DNA from: Rhizorhapis sp. SPR117
GTDB lineage: Bacteria > Pseudomonadota > Alphaproteobacteria > Sphingomonadales > Sphingomonadaceae
Reading direction: 5' to 3'
NCBI RefSeq assembly: GCF_021742065.1
Contig: NZ_JAKKIE010000017.1
Span: forward strand, 7,348 to 71,347
Length of the DNA stretch: 64,000 bases
Shown here: positions 10,221 to 18,993 of the stretch, piece by piece
How the letters are laid out: every line of letters starts with the position of its first letter
Numbering within the stretch: the first letter of the stretch is position 1
The notes under the pieces: model-generated
Told to the model about the DNA's origin: nothing
What the model saw: the letters and a program-made list of their open reading frames with translations, nothing else
Database searches by the model: none
Position numbers and translations under genes: made by a program

Positions 10221-11798
10221 ATGCAGACTGTCGAAACGTTGAACGAGGGCCTGAAGCGCGCCTACACCCTGACCATCACTGCCAAGGACATCGACGCCCG
10301 CGTCGACAAGGAAGTGAAAAGCATGGCGCCGCAGGTGCGTATGCCCGGTTTTCGTCCCGGAAAGGTTCCGGCCAATCTGGTCCGCAAGATGCACGGCGAA
10401 GCCTTGCAGCGCGATGCGTTGAGCAGCTCGATTCAGGAAGGCGTGCAAAAGCTGTTGGCCGAAAAGAAACTGCGTCTCGCGATGCAGCCTTCGGTTGAAC
10501 TGGGCGAAGATTATGAGCTGGGCAAGGATGCTGAAGTCAAGGTCGCGCTCGAAGTGTTGCCCGAAGTGCCGGCGCCTTCGATTGAAGGCCTGACGCTCGA
10601 ACGCCTGACTGTTGACGTCAAGGATGAGCAGGTTGACGAGGCGGTTGAACGTATCGCATCCCAGCAGCAGCGTTTTGACGCCGCACCCGAAGGCCATAAG
10701 GCGAAAGAGGGCGATCAGGTCGTCATGGATTTCGTCGGCAAGGTCGATGGCGTTGCCTTTGATGGCGGCACGGGTGAAGGCATGGCCGTCGTCATCGGCT
10801 CTGGCAATCTCATCCCCGGTTTTGAAGACCAGCTTGTCGGCGTCAAGGCGGGCGAAGACAAGACCATCGAAGTCACATTCCCCGACGACTACAATGCCGA
10901 AAATCTGAAGGGCAAGGCTGCGACGTTCGACCTCAAGATTACAGAGGTCAAGGTTAAGGCGGAAGGCGCGCCCGATGATGAATTCGCCAAATCGCTTGGG
11001 CTGGAAAGCATGGAGCAGCTTCGCGGTTTGCTGAAGGGGCAGATCGAGCAGGAGCATAATGGCCTGACGCGCACCTTCATGAAGCGTAAATTGCTCGACC
11101 AGTTGGCGGCTTCGCACGACTTTGACGTGCCTCCCAGCATGGTGGAAGCGGAATTCAACCAGATATGGAAACAGCTTGAGCATGAAGCTGGCCATGAGGA
11201 CGATCCCGAAGCCGCCAAGGCCGAGATGGAGAAGGATCGCGACGAATATCACGCCATCGCCATCCGTCGTGTTCGTCTGGGCCTGTTGCTATCCGAAATT
11301 GGCCAAGCCAATGGCATTGAAGTCAGTCAGGCCGAAATGAACCGTTTGATCATGGAAGCCGCACAGCAGTATAATCCCAAGGATCGCGAACGCTTCATGC
11401 AATATGTGCAGCAGGAACCCATGGCCGCTGCCCAGCTTCGCGCACCGCTTTATGAAGACAAAGTCGTCGATTTCCTGTTCGAAAAGGCAGAGATTTCGGA
11501 GCGCGCGGTAAGCCGTGAGGAACTGGAGGCCGCGATAGAGGCTGAAGATGGCGAACATGTCCATGGTCCTGATTGCGGCCATGATCATGAAGAAAAGCCC
11601 AAGGCAAAAAAGACCGCTGCCAAAAAACCAGCCAAGAAAGCGGCTGCCGCTGAAGAGAAAGTAGAAGCTCCGGCACCTGCGAAGAAGGCTCCGGCCAAGA
11701 AAGCTGCAGCAGCCAAGGCGGAAGACGAAGAAAAGCCCGCCGCAAAGAAAGCGCCAGCGAAAAAGTCAGCCGCCAAAAAAGCTGCTGATCCCGAATAA
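10221..11798 (+). CDS. tig: Trigger factor with long Ala/Lys/Pro-rich C-terminal tail
   Basis: A 525-residue ribosome-associated chaperone and peptidyl-prolyl isomerase. The ribosome-binding signature is in the N-domain (MPGFRPGKVP near residue 40), followed by the FKBP-like domain (GDQVVMDFVGKVDG ... LIPGFEDQLVGVKAGE) and the helical C-domain to about residue 440. The last 82 residues are extra: a His/Cys patch HVHGPDCGHDHEE and then repeats of AAKK/APAKK with about 21 lysines, similar to histone H1-like tails. The start is taken at ATG 10221 (MQTVETLNEG), since in-frame codons further upstream overlap the tRNA. The next gene begins two bases after the stop. Confidence 0.96.
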   Translation: MQTVETLNEGLKRAYTLTITAKDIDARVDKEVKSMAPQVRMPGFRPGKVPANLVRKMHGEALQRDALSSSIQEGVQKLLAEKKLRLAMQPSVELGEDYELGKDAEVKVALEVLPEVPAPSIEGLTLERLTVDVKDEQVDEAVERIASQQQRFDAAPEGHKAKEGDQVVMDFVGKVDGVAFDGGTGEGMAVVIGSGNLIPGFEDQLVGVKAGEDKTIEVTFPDDYNAENLKGKAATFDLKITEVKVKAEGAPDDEFAKSLGLESMEQLRGLLKGQIEQEHNGLTRTFMKRKLLDQLAASHDFDVPPSMVEAEFNQIWKQLEHEAGHEDDPEAAKAEMEKDRDEYHAIAIRRVRLGLLLSEIGQANGIEVSQAEMNRLIMEAAQQYNPKDRERFMQYVQQEPMAAAQLRAPLYEDKVVDFLFEKAEISERAVSREELEAAIEAEDGEHVHGPDCGHDHEEKPKAKKTAAKKPAKKAAAAEEKVEAPAPAKKAPAKKAAAAKAEDEEKPAAKKAPAKKSAAKKAADPE

Positions 11799-11800
11799 AT

Positions 11801-12775
11801 ATGACAGTGCGGGGGGCAGTGAAGGACGCAGCATTGCTGCCCCCAGCCTTGCGTATCGCGGTGCTGTTGCCTTGTTATAATGAAGCACAAGCGATCGCGC
11901 AGACGATCGAAGCATTTGCCAAGGCTCTGCCGACCGCGAAAATTTATGTCTATGACAATAACAGCATCGACGGATCACGCGAAATAGCGGCCCGCGCAGG
12001 CGCCATTGTGCGTCGTGTGCGACAACAGGGTAAGGGGCATGTCGTGCGCCGCATGTTCGCCGATGTCGACGCTGACATCTATATCATGGCCGATGGAGAT
12101 GCGACCTATGATGCGTCTGCCGCGCCTGCCATGATAACCGATATGCTGGCGGACAATCTGGACATGGTTGTCGGCGCGCGCAAATCGGAAGTGAATGCGG
12201 CCTATCGGCCGGGGCATCGGTTGGGCAACAGGTTGTTGACCGGCCTGCTTCGTTACCTGTTTGGTCGCAGCTTTACGGACATTTTATCCGGATACCGTGT
12301 CTTTTCTCGCCGCTTTGTGAAGAGTTTTCCCGTGCTTTCCTCTGGATTCGAAATCGAAACGGAGATGAGCGTACACGCCCTGGAACTGCGGATGCCCGTG
12401 GCAGAGCGCGCTATCGCCTATGCCGCGCGTCCTGACGGTTCGGTGAGCAAGCTGAATACGGTGCGTGACGGATGGCGGATATTGCGGACGATCTTCACTC
12501 TGTTCCGGGTGGAGCAGCCGATCTGGTTTTTTGGCGCGATTGGCGGAGGGCTGGTGCTTGTTGCATTGATATTGGCTGCGCCCTTGTTTGTGACATATCT
12601 GGAAACCGGACTGGTGCCGCGGTTTCCGACCGCGATTCTGGCTACCGGCCTGATGATTATCGCCGTCCTTAACGGAATGTGCGGTCTGATATTGGACACC
12701 GTAGTGCGCGGCAGGCGGGAGACGCGGCGGCTTGCCTATCTTGCTTTTAGCGCTCCTGCTGATCTAGCCCCTTGA
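11801..12775 (+). CDS. Family 2 glycosyltransferase with C-terminal membrane helices
   Basis: A 324-residue GT-A fold glycosyltransferase: IAVLLPCYNEAQAI at the start, the nucleotide-sugar/metal motif in IMADGDATYDAS, and the acceptor-side segment FTDILSGYRVFSRRFVKSFP. Two hydrophobic helices (about 245-270 and 280-300) anchor it to the membrane, resembling dolichol-phosphate mannose synthase type enzymes that load sugars onto polyprenyl phosphate. The donor and acceptor are unknown. It starts two bases after tig and may be co-transcribed with it. Confidence 0.88.
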   Translation: MTVRGAVKDAALLPPALRIAVLLPCYNEAQAIAQTIEAFAKALPTAKIYVYDNNSIDGSREIAARAGAIVRRVRQQGKGHVVRRMFADVDADIYIMADGDATYDASAAPAMITDMLADNLDMVVGARKSEVNAAYRPGHRLGNRLLTGLLRYLFGRSFTDILSGYRVFSRRFVKSFPVLSSGFEIETEMSVHALELRMPVAERAIAYAARPDGSVSKLNTVRDGWRILRTIFTLFRVEQPIWFFGAIGGGLVLVALILAAPLFVTYLETGLVPRFPTAILATGLMIIAVLNGMCGLILDTVVRGRRETRRLAYLAFSAPADLAP

Positions 12776-12835
12776 AGCCTTGACGATTTGCCCCGATGTA
12801 GGGGCGGTACATCGATAAAGAGAAGAAAGAGTCTC

Positions 12836-13480
12836 ATGCACGATAGATTTCCTGATCCAGTAAGCAGCCTTGTCCCCATCGTTATCGAACAATCGAATCG
12901 TGGTGAGCGTAGTTTCGACATATTTTCGCGGCTGTTGCGCGAACGGATCGTGTTTGTGACTGGCGGCGTCGAAGATCAGATGGCCTCGATCATTGTTGCC
13001 CAGCTTCTGTTCCTGGAATCGGAAAATCCGAAAAAGGACATCTGGATGTACATCAATTCGCCGGGCGGTGTTGTGACCGCAGGCATGGCCATCCACGACA
13101 CCATGAAATATATCCGGCCGCAGGTGGGAACCGTCTGCATCGGTCAGGCCGCGTCCATGGGCAGCTTCCTGCTTGCGTCAGGCGAACCGGGCAAGCGCAT
13201 AGCCATGACGAATGCGCGGATCATGGTGCATCAGCCATCCGGCGGGGCGCAGGGCATGGCGTCGGACATCGAAATCCAGGCCAAGGAAATCCTGCGCATC
13301 CGCAGCCGGATGAATGGGCTTTATGCAAGCTATACCGGACAGACGCTGGAAAAAATCGAAGCCGCGATGGATCGCGATACCTTTCTGGAGGCAGAAGAAG
13401 CCAAGACATTTGGTTTGGTCGACGAGGTGTATGACAAGCGTCCTTTAGCCTCTGAAGATTCGGACAAGAGCGGGAGTTGA
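12836..13480 (+). CDS. clpP: ATP-dependent Clp protease proteolytic subunit
   Basis: A 214-residue serine protease forming the tetradecameric chamber used with ClpX or ClpA. The catalytic Ser lies in [15 protein letters not shown], the His in [11 protein letters not shown] and the Asp in [14 protein letters not shown]. The start ATG 12836 ([14 protein letters not shown]) follows an AGAAGAAAGAG ribosome site; upstream in-frame codons would add a non-family leader. clpX follows after a 244-base gap, a conserved arrangement in alphaproteobacteria. Confidence 0.97.
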   Translation: MHDRFPDPVSSLVPIVIEQSNRGERSFDIFSRLLRERIVFVTGGVEDQMASIIVAQLLFLESENPKKDIWMYINSPGGVVTAGMAIHDTMKYIRPQVGTVCIGQAASMGSFLLASGEPGKRIAMTNARIMVHQPSGGAQGMASDIEIQAKEILRIRSRMNGLYASYTGQTLEKIEAAMDRDTFLEAEEAKTFGLVDEVYDKRPLASEDSDKSGS

Positions 13481-13691
13481 GTTGCAGCGTAGCTGATCTT
13501 TTTTGGCGTGAAGTCAGGTGCGGAGGATGTGCTCTTGCTTGTCATCTCGCGTTTTGACGGAAAAATATCGGAAAAAAGGCGTTAACGTGTTTGCAGCGAT
13601 GAATATGACAGGTTACCCTTTTACACCGCGCCCTAAAGAAAAATTGCCATTGTTTGATGTGGGGGATGCGGCTTAACATGCCGAATGCATA

Positions 13692-13713
13692 TGTGCCTAC
13701 GGGTTTAGGCACA
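13692..13713 (+). promoter_or_regulatory. Perfect inverted repeat in the clpX leader
   Basis: TGTGCCTA (13692-13699) and TAGGCACA (13706-13713) form a perfect eight-base stem with loop CGGGTT. It ends 11 bases before the clpX start, just in front of the ribosome site GGGAAGG, so it could be an operator for a repressor or an RNA hairpin affecting clpX translation. No known factor can be assigned. The rest of the 244-base clpP-clpX gap shows no gene. Confidence 0.45.
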
Positions 13714-13724
13714 GGGAAGGTAAG

Positions 13725-14990
13725 ATGACAAAATTGACGGGCTCTGATTCGAAAAGCACCCTGTACTGCAGCTTTTGTGGAAAGTCGCAGCATGAGGTGC
13801 GCAAGCTGATTGCAGGGCCGACCGTCTTCATTTGCGATGAATGCGTTGAATTGTGCAACGACATTATCCGCGAAGAAACCAAGGGCGGACTTGTCGGTAA
13901 AAAAGATGGCGGTGTGCCAACACCGCTGGAAATCTGTGATGTCCTTGACGATTATGTCATTGGCCAGCAGCGTGCCAAGCGTGTGCTGTCGGTTGCCGTG
14001 CATAATCATTACAAGCGATTGAATCACGGCACCAAGTCGGGTGAAGTCGAGCTGGCCAAATCGAACATCCTGCTTGTCGGCCCGACAGGGTGCGGCAAGA
14101 CGCTGCTGGCCCAGACACTGGCCAAGACGTTCGATGTGCCCTTCACCATGGCGGACGCGACTACGCTGACAGAAGCGGGCTATGTTGGGGAGGATGTTGA
14201 GAACATCATCCTGAAGCTGTTGCAGGCCAGCGACTATAATGTCGAAAAGGCGCAGCGGGGGATCGTCTACATCGACGAAATCGACAAGATCAGCCGCAAG
14301 GCGGAAAACCCCTCCATCACCCGCGACGTATCGGGTGAGGGTGTGCAGCAGGCTTTGCTGAAGCTGATGGAGGGCACCACCGCCAGCGTCCCGCCGCAGG
14401 GTGGGCGCAAGCATCCGCAGCAGGAATTCTTGCAGGTCGATACGACCAATATCCTTTTCATCTGTGGCGGTGCGTTCGCTGGTCTGGAAAAGATTATCGG
14501 AGACCGGCTGGAAGCCAAATCCATCGGCTTTGGCGCGCACGTTGCTGCGCCGGACGAGCGCCGCACGGGCGAGCTTTTGCGGTCATGTGAACCAGAAGAT
14601 TTGCTGAAATTCGGCCTGATTCCTGAATTTGTCGGTCGTCTTCCAGTCATTGCGACATTGGAGGATCTCGATAACGAGGCTCTGGTCAAGATTCTGGCCG
14701 AACCGAAAAATGCTTTGGTCAAACAGTATAAGAAGCTGTTCGACATGGAAGATGTCGATCTGACATTCACCGATGATGCGCTGGTTTCCATCGCCAAGCG
14801 CGCGATCGAACGCAAGACGGGCGCGCGTGGGTTGCGCTCCATTCTGGAAGCGATCCTGCTGGATACGATGTTCGATCTGCCCTCCATGCAGGGGGTAGGT
14901 GAGGTCGTGATCGACAAGGATGTGGTCGATGGCCGCAAGGAACCTGTGCGGGTCTTCAGCGAGCGTAGAAAAACGGGCGACGCCGCCTGA
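13725..14990 (+). CDS. clpX: ATP-dependent Clp protease ATP-binding subunit ClpX
   Basis: A 421-residue AAA+ unfoldase that feeds substrates to ClpP; in alphaproteobacteria this includes cell-cycle regulators such as CtrA. The N-terminal zinc domain ([11 protein letters not shown] ... CDECVELC) is complete, followed by Walker A GPTGCGKT, the pore loop in [12 protein letters not shown], Walker [11 protein letters not shown] and the arginine-finger/sensor region near [13 protein letters not shown]. Length matches the family. A stem-loop with a T run follows the stop. Confidence 0.98.
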   Translation: MTKLTGSDSKSTLYCSFCGKSQHEVRKLIAGPTVFICDECVELCNDIIREETKGGLVGKKDGGVPTPLEICDVLDDYVIGQQRAKRVLSVAVHNHYKRLNHGTKSGEVELAKSNILLVGPTGCGKTLLAQTLAKTFDVPFTMADATTLTEAGYVGEDVENIILKLLQASDYNVEKAQRGIVYIDEIDKISRKAENPSITRDVSGEGVQQALLKLMEGTTASVPPQGGRKHPQQEFLQVDTTNILFICGGAFAGLEKIIGDRLEAKSIGFGAHVAAPDERRTGELLRSCEPEDLLKFGLIPEFVGRLPVIATLEDLDNEALVKILAEPKNALVKQYKKLFDMEDVDLTFTDDALVSIAKRAIERKTGARGLRSILEAILLDTMFDLPSMQGVGEVVIDKDVVDGRKEPVRVFSERRKTGDAA

Positions 14991-15012
14991 ACTGCATTAT
15001 GAGGCGTTGATT

Positions 15013-15045
15013 ATGGTCCGTGTCTATTGATGCGGGCCATTTTTT
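15013..15045 (+). terminator. Probable rho-independent terminator after clpX
   Basis: ATGGTCCG (15013-15020) can pair with CGGGCCAT (15033-15040, one G-U pair) across a 12-base loop, followed by TTTTT. It lies 23 bases after the clpX stop and before the convergent mtgA stop, so it probably ends the clpX transcript. Confidence 0.6.
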
Positions 15046-15051
15046 AGCGCC

Positions 15052-15741
15052 TTACTTCAAGCAGGCATCAAGACCCTGTCGCCGTACCACGCCAATGCGT
15101 CTGGCGATGCTGTTGCCATAACGCCGTGTAAAGCCTGAAGGGGCAATGGCCGCGCGTTTCTTGGGCAAGGGGAGGACAGCGGCGATGCGTGCGGCCTCAT
15201 TGGGCGAAAGCTGGGATGCGCCGTGATGGAAATAACGCATTGCGCCCGCCTGCACCCCATAGGTGCCGATCCCGGTTTCGGCGATGTTCAGATATACTTC
15301 CATGATCCGATATTTGGGCCACAGGGTTTCGATCAGCACGGTGAACCATGCCTCCAGTCCCTTGCGGAAAAAGCCGCCGCCTTGCCATAAAAAGGCATTT
15401 TTGGCGGTTTGCTGGCTGATGGTGGATCCGCCGCGAATTTTGCCGCCGCGCAAGTTGCGGAGCATGGCGTGTTCTATCGCTTCGGCATCAAAACCATGGT
15501 GGGAACAAAATTTGCTGTCTTCCGCGGCAATGGCAGCACGGGCCATGTCAGGATCAATCTTGCTGAGCGGGGTCCAGTCTTTCGTAATGCCATTGCCGTC
15601 CAATATCATGGTGGCGGTTACTGGCGGCGGGACGATGCGATAGAGCAGAACCCATAGCACCGAGAACAAGATGAAATAGAGTAAGATCTTGCCAGCGAGC
15701 TTCAAAAAGCGGCGTGAGCGCGTACGGGACCTGTTTGCCAT
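15052..15741 (-). CDS. mtgA: Monofunctional biosynthetic peptidoglycan transglycosylase
   Basis: A 229-residue family 51 glycosyltransferase that polymerises lipid II into glycan strands. A basic N-terminus and one transmembrane helix (about residues 16-35) anchor it. Family motifs are AAEDSKFCSHHGFD with the catalytic Glu, RGGSTISQQTAKN, and KRRIMEVYLN-like KYRIMEVYLNIAETG. There is no penicillin-binding domain, hence monofunctional. It is convergent with clpX and 47 bases upstream of a terminator facing the other way. Confidence 0.95.
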   Translation of the reverse strand: MANRSRTRSRRFLKLAGKILLYFILFSVLWVLLYRIVPPPVTATMILDGNGITKDWTPLSKIDPDMARAAIAAEDSKFCSHHGFDAEAIEHAMLRNLRGGKIRGGSTISQQTAKNAFLWQGGGFFRKGLEAWFTVLIETLWPKYRIMEVYLNIAETGIGTYGVQAGAMRYFHHGASQLSPNEAARIAAVLPLPKKRAAIAPSGFTRRYGNSIARRIGVVRRQGLDACLK

Positions 15742-15787
15742 ACGCGATGATTAGCGTGCAGTTTTTCATACGTCATCACAGGAAATG

Positions 15788-15816
15788 AAAAGCCTCTCCA
15801 CAAAGGGAGAGGCTTT
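15788..15816 (-). terminator. Rho-independent terminator of rpoH
   Basis: AAAGCCTCTCC (15789-15799) and GGAGAGGCTTT (15806-15816) make a perfect 11-base stem with a six-base loop, starting six bases beyond the rpoH stop codon. Read on the minus strand it is followed by TTTTCATTTCC. It is the strongest terminator in the window. Confidence 0.85.
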
Positions 15817-15822
15817 GAGAAT

Positions 15823-16728
15823 TTACATGGCCGGAAGCAGCATCTTGTCGCCTGCAATCCGCATCATGGCCTTTTGCAGTTTTTCAAATGCGCGGACCTC
15901 GATCTGGCGAACGCGTTCCCGGCTAACGCCATAGACCTGGCTCAATTCCTCCAGTGTCTTTGGCTCTTCGGCCAGACGCCGTTCGGCCAATATATGTTTT
16001 TCGCGCTCATTAAGGTCCGTCATGGCCTCAACCAGCATTTCATGTCGGACGTTGGATTCCTGGGCTTCGGCGACCCGTTCATCCTGTAACGGGCCTTCGT
16101 CCGACAGCCAGTCCTGCCACTGACCATCGCCGTCTTCGCGCATAGGGACGTTGAGCGACGTATCGCCGCCCATCGCCATGCGACGGTTCATACTGACGAC
16201 ATCGTCCTCCGACACACCCAGATGGGTTGCGATCTTTTCCACGTCTTCGGGGCGCAGATCGCCATCCTCGAACGCCTCAAGATTATTCTTCATCCGGCGC
16301 AGGTTGAAGAAGAGCTTTTTCTGCGCCGCCGTGGTGCCCATCTTCACAAGGCTCCAACTGCGCAGGATGAACTCCTGGATCGAGGCCCGAATCCACCACA
16401 TCGCATAGGTCGCCAGACGGAAACCGCGGTCCGGCTCAAATTTCTTCACACCCTGCATCAGTCCGATATTGCCTTCCGAAATCAGTTCGGAAACCGGCAA
16501 GCCATAGCCGCGATAACCCATGGCGATTTTTGCCACCAATCGCAGATGCGACGTGACGAGCTGCGCTGCAGCTTCCGGGTCCTGATGCTCGGCATAGCGT
16601 TTTGCGAGCATATATTCCTGCTCTGGCTTGAGGATCGGAAACTTCCGAATCTCCGCCAGATAGCGGTTCAGATTGGCATCACCGCCAAGTGCGGGAATTG
16701 TCGCGGGGACATTTGTTCCACTGGCCAT
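15823..16728 (-). CDS. rpoH: RNA polymerase sigma-32 (heat-shock) factor
   Basis: A 301-residue sigma-70 family factor of the RpoH class. Region 2 is seen in HLRLVAKIAMGYRGYGLPVSE, with the -10 recognition part NIGLMQGVKKFEPDRGFRLA; the RpoH box QKKLFFNLRRMKNN, specific to sigma-32, follows; region 4 (LSQVYGVSRERVRQIEVRAF) ends the protein. It directs transcription of heat-shock genes, probably including clp genes nearby, though I could not identify sigma-32 promoters with confidence. Alphaproteobacteria often carry more than one rpoH. A strong terminator follows. Confidence 0.96.
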   Translation of the reverse strand: MASGTNVPATIPALGGDANLNRYLAEIRKFPILKPEQEYMLAKRYAEHQDPEAAAQLVTSHLRLVAKIAMGYRGYGLPVSELISEGNIGLMQGVKKFEPDRGFRLATYAMWWIRASIQEFILRSWSLVKMGTTAAQKKLFFNLRRMKNNLEAFEDGDLRPEDVEKIATHLGVSEDDVVSMNRRMAMGGDTSLNVPMREDGDGQWQDWLSDEGPLQDERVAEAQESNVRHEMLVEAMTDLNEREKHILAERRLAEEPKTLEELSQVYGVSRERVRQIEVRAFEKLQKAMMRIAGDKMLLPAM

Positions 16729-16801
16729 GATTGTTCAACTCACTTTCCCTGTGTGCCGTGAGCGATTTTAATCCGCTTCCGGCACTTTAGCTTATACGTA
16801 T

Positions 16802-17758
16802 TTATACGCGAAGTTGCCTTAACAGTTCCTGCATGTCATCAGGAATTTCGCTTTGGAATACCAAAGCATTGCTATTCACGGGATGGATAAAGCCAAGCCG
16901 CGCCGCGTGCAATGCCTGACGGCGGAAACCCAGCGTTTCCAATATTGGCCGATGGGCCTTGCGCGGTCGCCCGTAGACTGGATCGCCCAATAATGCATGT
17001 CCAATATGGGCCATATGAACGCGCACCTGATGCGTGCGTCCGGTTTCCAGCCGGCATTCGATCAAGGCTGCTTCATTCAGCATTTCGGTTACTTTGTAAT
17101 GGGTTATAGCATGTTTACCGCGTCCTTCATGCTGAATCGCCATTTTTTTACGGTCGGATGGCGACCGCCCGATCCACGCATTGACAGTTCCGGCAGAAGG
17201 GGAGGGGCGCCCGCTGACGATGGCTGCATAGCGCCGGTCGATCGTGTGTGCGGCAAATTGCGCCGCCAGCCCTTCATGTGCCTTGTCGGTTTTTGCGACG
17301 ACCAGCAGACCGGACGTGTCCTTGTCGATCCGGTGCACGATTCCGGGACGCGCGACTCCGCCGATCCCCGAAAGTTGGCCCCGGCAGTGGTGAAGTAATG
17401 CATTGACCAGTGTACCATCGGCATTGCCCGCCGCCGGATGGACGACAAGCCCGGTGGGTTTGTCGATCACGATCAGATATTCATCCTCATAGGCGATAAC
17501 GAGCGGGATGTCCTGTGGCACTGCCTGCGCCACCACCGGCGGAGGAACGGCAATTTCATAGCATTGTCCTTCACTGACCCTGGCGGATGGATCGGTGATG
17601 GCTTTCCGGCCGGACAACGTAACATTTCCCTCAAGAATCAAAGCTTTAAACCGTTCACGCGACACGTCCGGCACTAGGGTTGCAAGCGCCCGGTCAAGCC
17701 GCATGCCACCGCAATCGTCGGTTATAGTCGTGTTGATACTGGAAGCCCCCAAACTCAC
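16802..17758 (-). CDS. rluD: RluA-family 23S rRNA pseudouridine synthase
   Basis: A 318-residue protein with an N-terminal S4 RNA-binding domain (GMRLDRALATLVPDVSRERF) and a pseudouridine synthase domain with the catalytic Asp in GIVHRIDKDTSGLLVVAK. The further motif ETGRTHQVRVHMAHIGHALLG, and DPVYGRP, are typical. By domain order it is most like RluD, which modifies U1911/1915/1917 of 23S rRNA; the exact target is inferred. The start is separated by only 16 bases from the divergent JAMM protease gene. Confidence 0.92.
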   Translation of the reverse strand: MSLGASSINTTITDDCGGMRLDRALATLVPDVSRERFKALILEGNVTLSGRKAITDPSARVSEGQCYEIAVPPPVVAQAVPQDIPLVIAYEDEYLIVIDKPTGLVVHPAAGNADGTLVNALLHHCRGQLSGIGGVARPGIVHRIDKDTSGLLVVAKTDKAHEGLAAQFAAHTIDRRYAAIVSGRPSPSAGTVNAWIGRSPSDRKKMAIQHEGRGKHAITHYKVTEMLNEAALIECRLETGRTHQVRVHMAHIGHALLGDPVYGRPRKAHRPILETLGFRRQALHAARLGFIHPVNSNALVFQSEIPDDMQELLRQLRV

Positions 17759-17774
17759 GTTCTAAGATATAGAA

Positions 17775-18197
17775 ATGGACATACGCATATCAAGAGACCT
17801 TCTCGAACGAATTCTGGCCGATGCGGCAGCGGGGCAGGGGGAGGAACGGTGCGGGCTGTTGCTGGGTGAAGCGGGTCATATCCGCGATGTCCGTTTTGCG
17901 GCCAATGTGGCATTGGACCCGACGCGGCATTTCGAACTGGATCCCGGCATATTGCTGGCCACGTACAAAGCGGCGCGGGCGGGCGGGGCGCGCATTTTGG
18001 GCCATTATCACTCGCATCCATCAGGAACGGTCATTCCTTCGGCGGCGGACGGGCAATGCGCTGCGCCTGACGGATCGCTGTGGCTTATCGTTGCAGGGAT
18101 GCAGGCCGCGCTTTGGCGGGCGGGGCATACAGGAGAGCTACATGGCCGTTTTCAGGCTGAATCCTTGGAAATTTACGATGATCTCACGCTTGCATAG
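17775..18197 (+). CDS. JAMM/Mov34 (MPN+) family metalloprotease
   Basis: A 140-residue single-domain protein. The zinc-site signature is complete: an upstream Glu in GEERCGLLLGE and ILGHYHSHPSGTVIPSAAD, i.e. H-x-H-P-S-G-x(4)-P-S-x(2)-D. Bacterial members of this family remove C-terminal residues or process ubiquitin-like sulfur carriers in cofactor and cysteine synthesis. No ThiS/MoaD-like gene is adjacent, so the substrate here is unknown. It is divergent from rluD by 16 bases and is followed by chpT after 71 bases. Confidence 0.88.
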   Translation: MDIRISRDLLERILADAAAGQGEERCGLLLGEAGHIRDVRFAANVALDPTRHFELDPGILLATYKAARAGGARILGHYHSHPSGTVIPSAADGQCAAPDGSLWLIVAGMQAALWRAGHTGELHGRFQAESLEIYDDLTLA

Positions 18198-18268
18198 ACA
18201 GTTAGGGTCCTGCATGAGAGGCTCGGCTTCGCTATACGGCAAGTCCACCCCACACAGGATGAGGATGA

Positions 18269-18913
18269 ATGACAGTAGAGACAATTGATTTCGCCGCCTT
18301 GCTGTGTTCGCGCTTATGTCATGATCTTTTGAGCCCGATTGGAGCGCTCAATAACGGGCTGGAATTGCTTGCCGATGAAAATGATCCGGAAATGCGTGCG
18401 CGTTGTCTCGACTTGTTGGCGGAAAGCGCGCGGGCGTCTGCGAACAAGCTCAAATATTTCCGACTGGCCTTCGGTTCGGCAGGCGGTTTTGGCGAACTGG
18501 TGCCCGCCATCGAAGCAAAAACGGCAATTGAAGGGATATTTGGCGCTACTGGGCGAGTGAAGATCGGATGGCTGGTTGCGGAAGAGAAGCTTTCGAAGCG
18601 GGCCGTGAAGATCTTGCTGAACCTGTCGCTGATCGGGGGGGAAGCACTGGTACGGGGCGGGCAACTCGACATTGGTGCTGAAAGCCGCGATGGAGCCACC
18701 GAAATTGTGGTTCGTGCCGAAGGAGCCAGGATTGTTCTCGATGGGGAGTTGCGCTCGGCTCTCGTCGGGACCGCTGATGAGGCAATGCTCACTCCGCGCG
18801 CGGCGGCGGCCTGGATGGTGCATCAACTGGTGGCGCAGGCGGACGGCCAGATCATGTTGTCCGATCCAGAAGAGCCCGTTCTGTTGTTTGGAGCCAGTAT
18901 TCCGCAAAGTTGA
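18269..18913 (+). CDS. chpT: Histidine phosphotransferase ChpT
   Basis: A 214-residue protein of the alphaproteobacterial ChpT family. The phosphorylated His lies in LLCSRLCHDLLSPIGALNNG, followed by a helical-hairpin dimer region and a degenerate ATPase-like domain that does not bind ATP. ChpT passes phosphate from the hybrid kinase CckA to the response regulators CtrA and CpdR. cckA and ctrA are not in the window. Its position immediately before the chemotaxis operon, together with a CtrA-type site between them, suggests the motility genes are under CtrA control. Confidence 0.92.
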   Translation: MTVETIDFAALLCSRLCHDLLSPIGALNNGLELLADENDPEMRARCLDLLAESARASANKLKYFRLAFGSAGGFGELVPAIEAKTAIEGIFGATGRVKIGWLVAEEKLSKRAVKILLNLSLIGGEALVRGGQLDIGAESRDGATEIVVRAEGARIVLDGELRSALVGTADEAMLTPRAAAAWMVHQLVAQADGQIMLSDPEEPVLLFGASIPQS

Positions 18914-18932
18914 TGCTGCTGGACTCTGCGTT

Positions 18933-18948
18933 TTAACGCGTCCTTAAC
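18933..18948 (+). promoter_or_regulatory. Candidate CtrA-binding site upstream of cheA
   Basis: TTAACGCGTCCTTAAC matches exactly the full CtrA consensus TTAA-N7-TTAA (described in Caulobacter). It lies 46 bases before the cheA start and 20 bases after chpT. In sphingomonads CtrA is known mainly to control motility and chemotaxis genes. Whether it activates here depends on a promoter, which I could not place with certainty. Confidence 0.6.
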
Positions 18949-18993
18949 CAACATCCGCGATGGTGCCGTCAGCTTCGAAGGCGGACGGAACCT

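Noticed and set aside
10197..11252. A 351-codon minus-strand frame opposite tig
   Set aside because: Antisense to trigger factor, with Phe/Leu/His-rich composition typical of complement reading.
13542..14540. A 332-codon minus-strand frame opposite clpX
   Set aside because: Entirely antisense to clpX, which has all its motifs; no recognisable domain.
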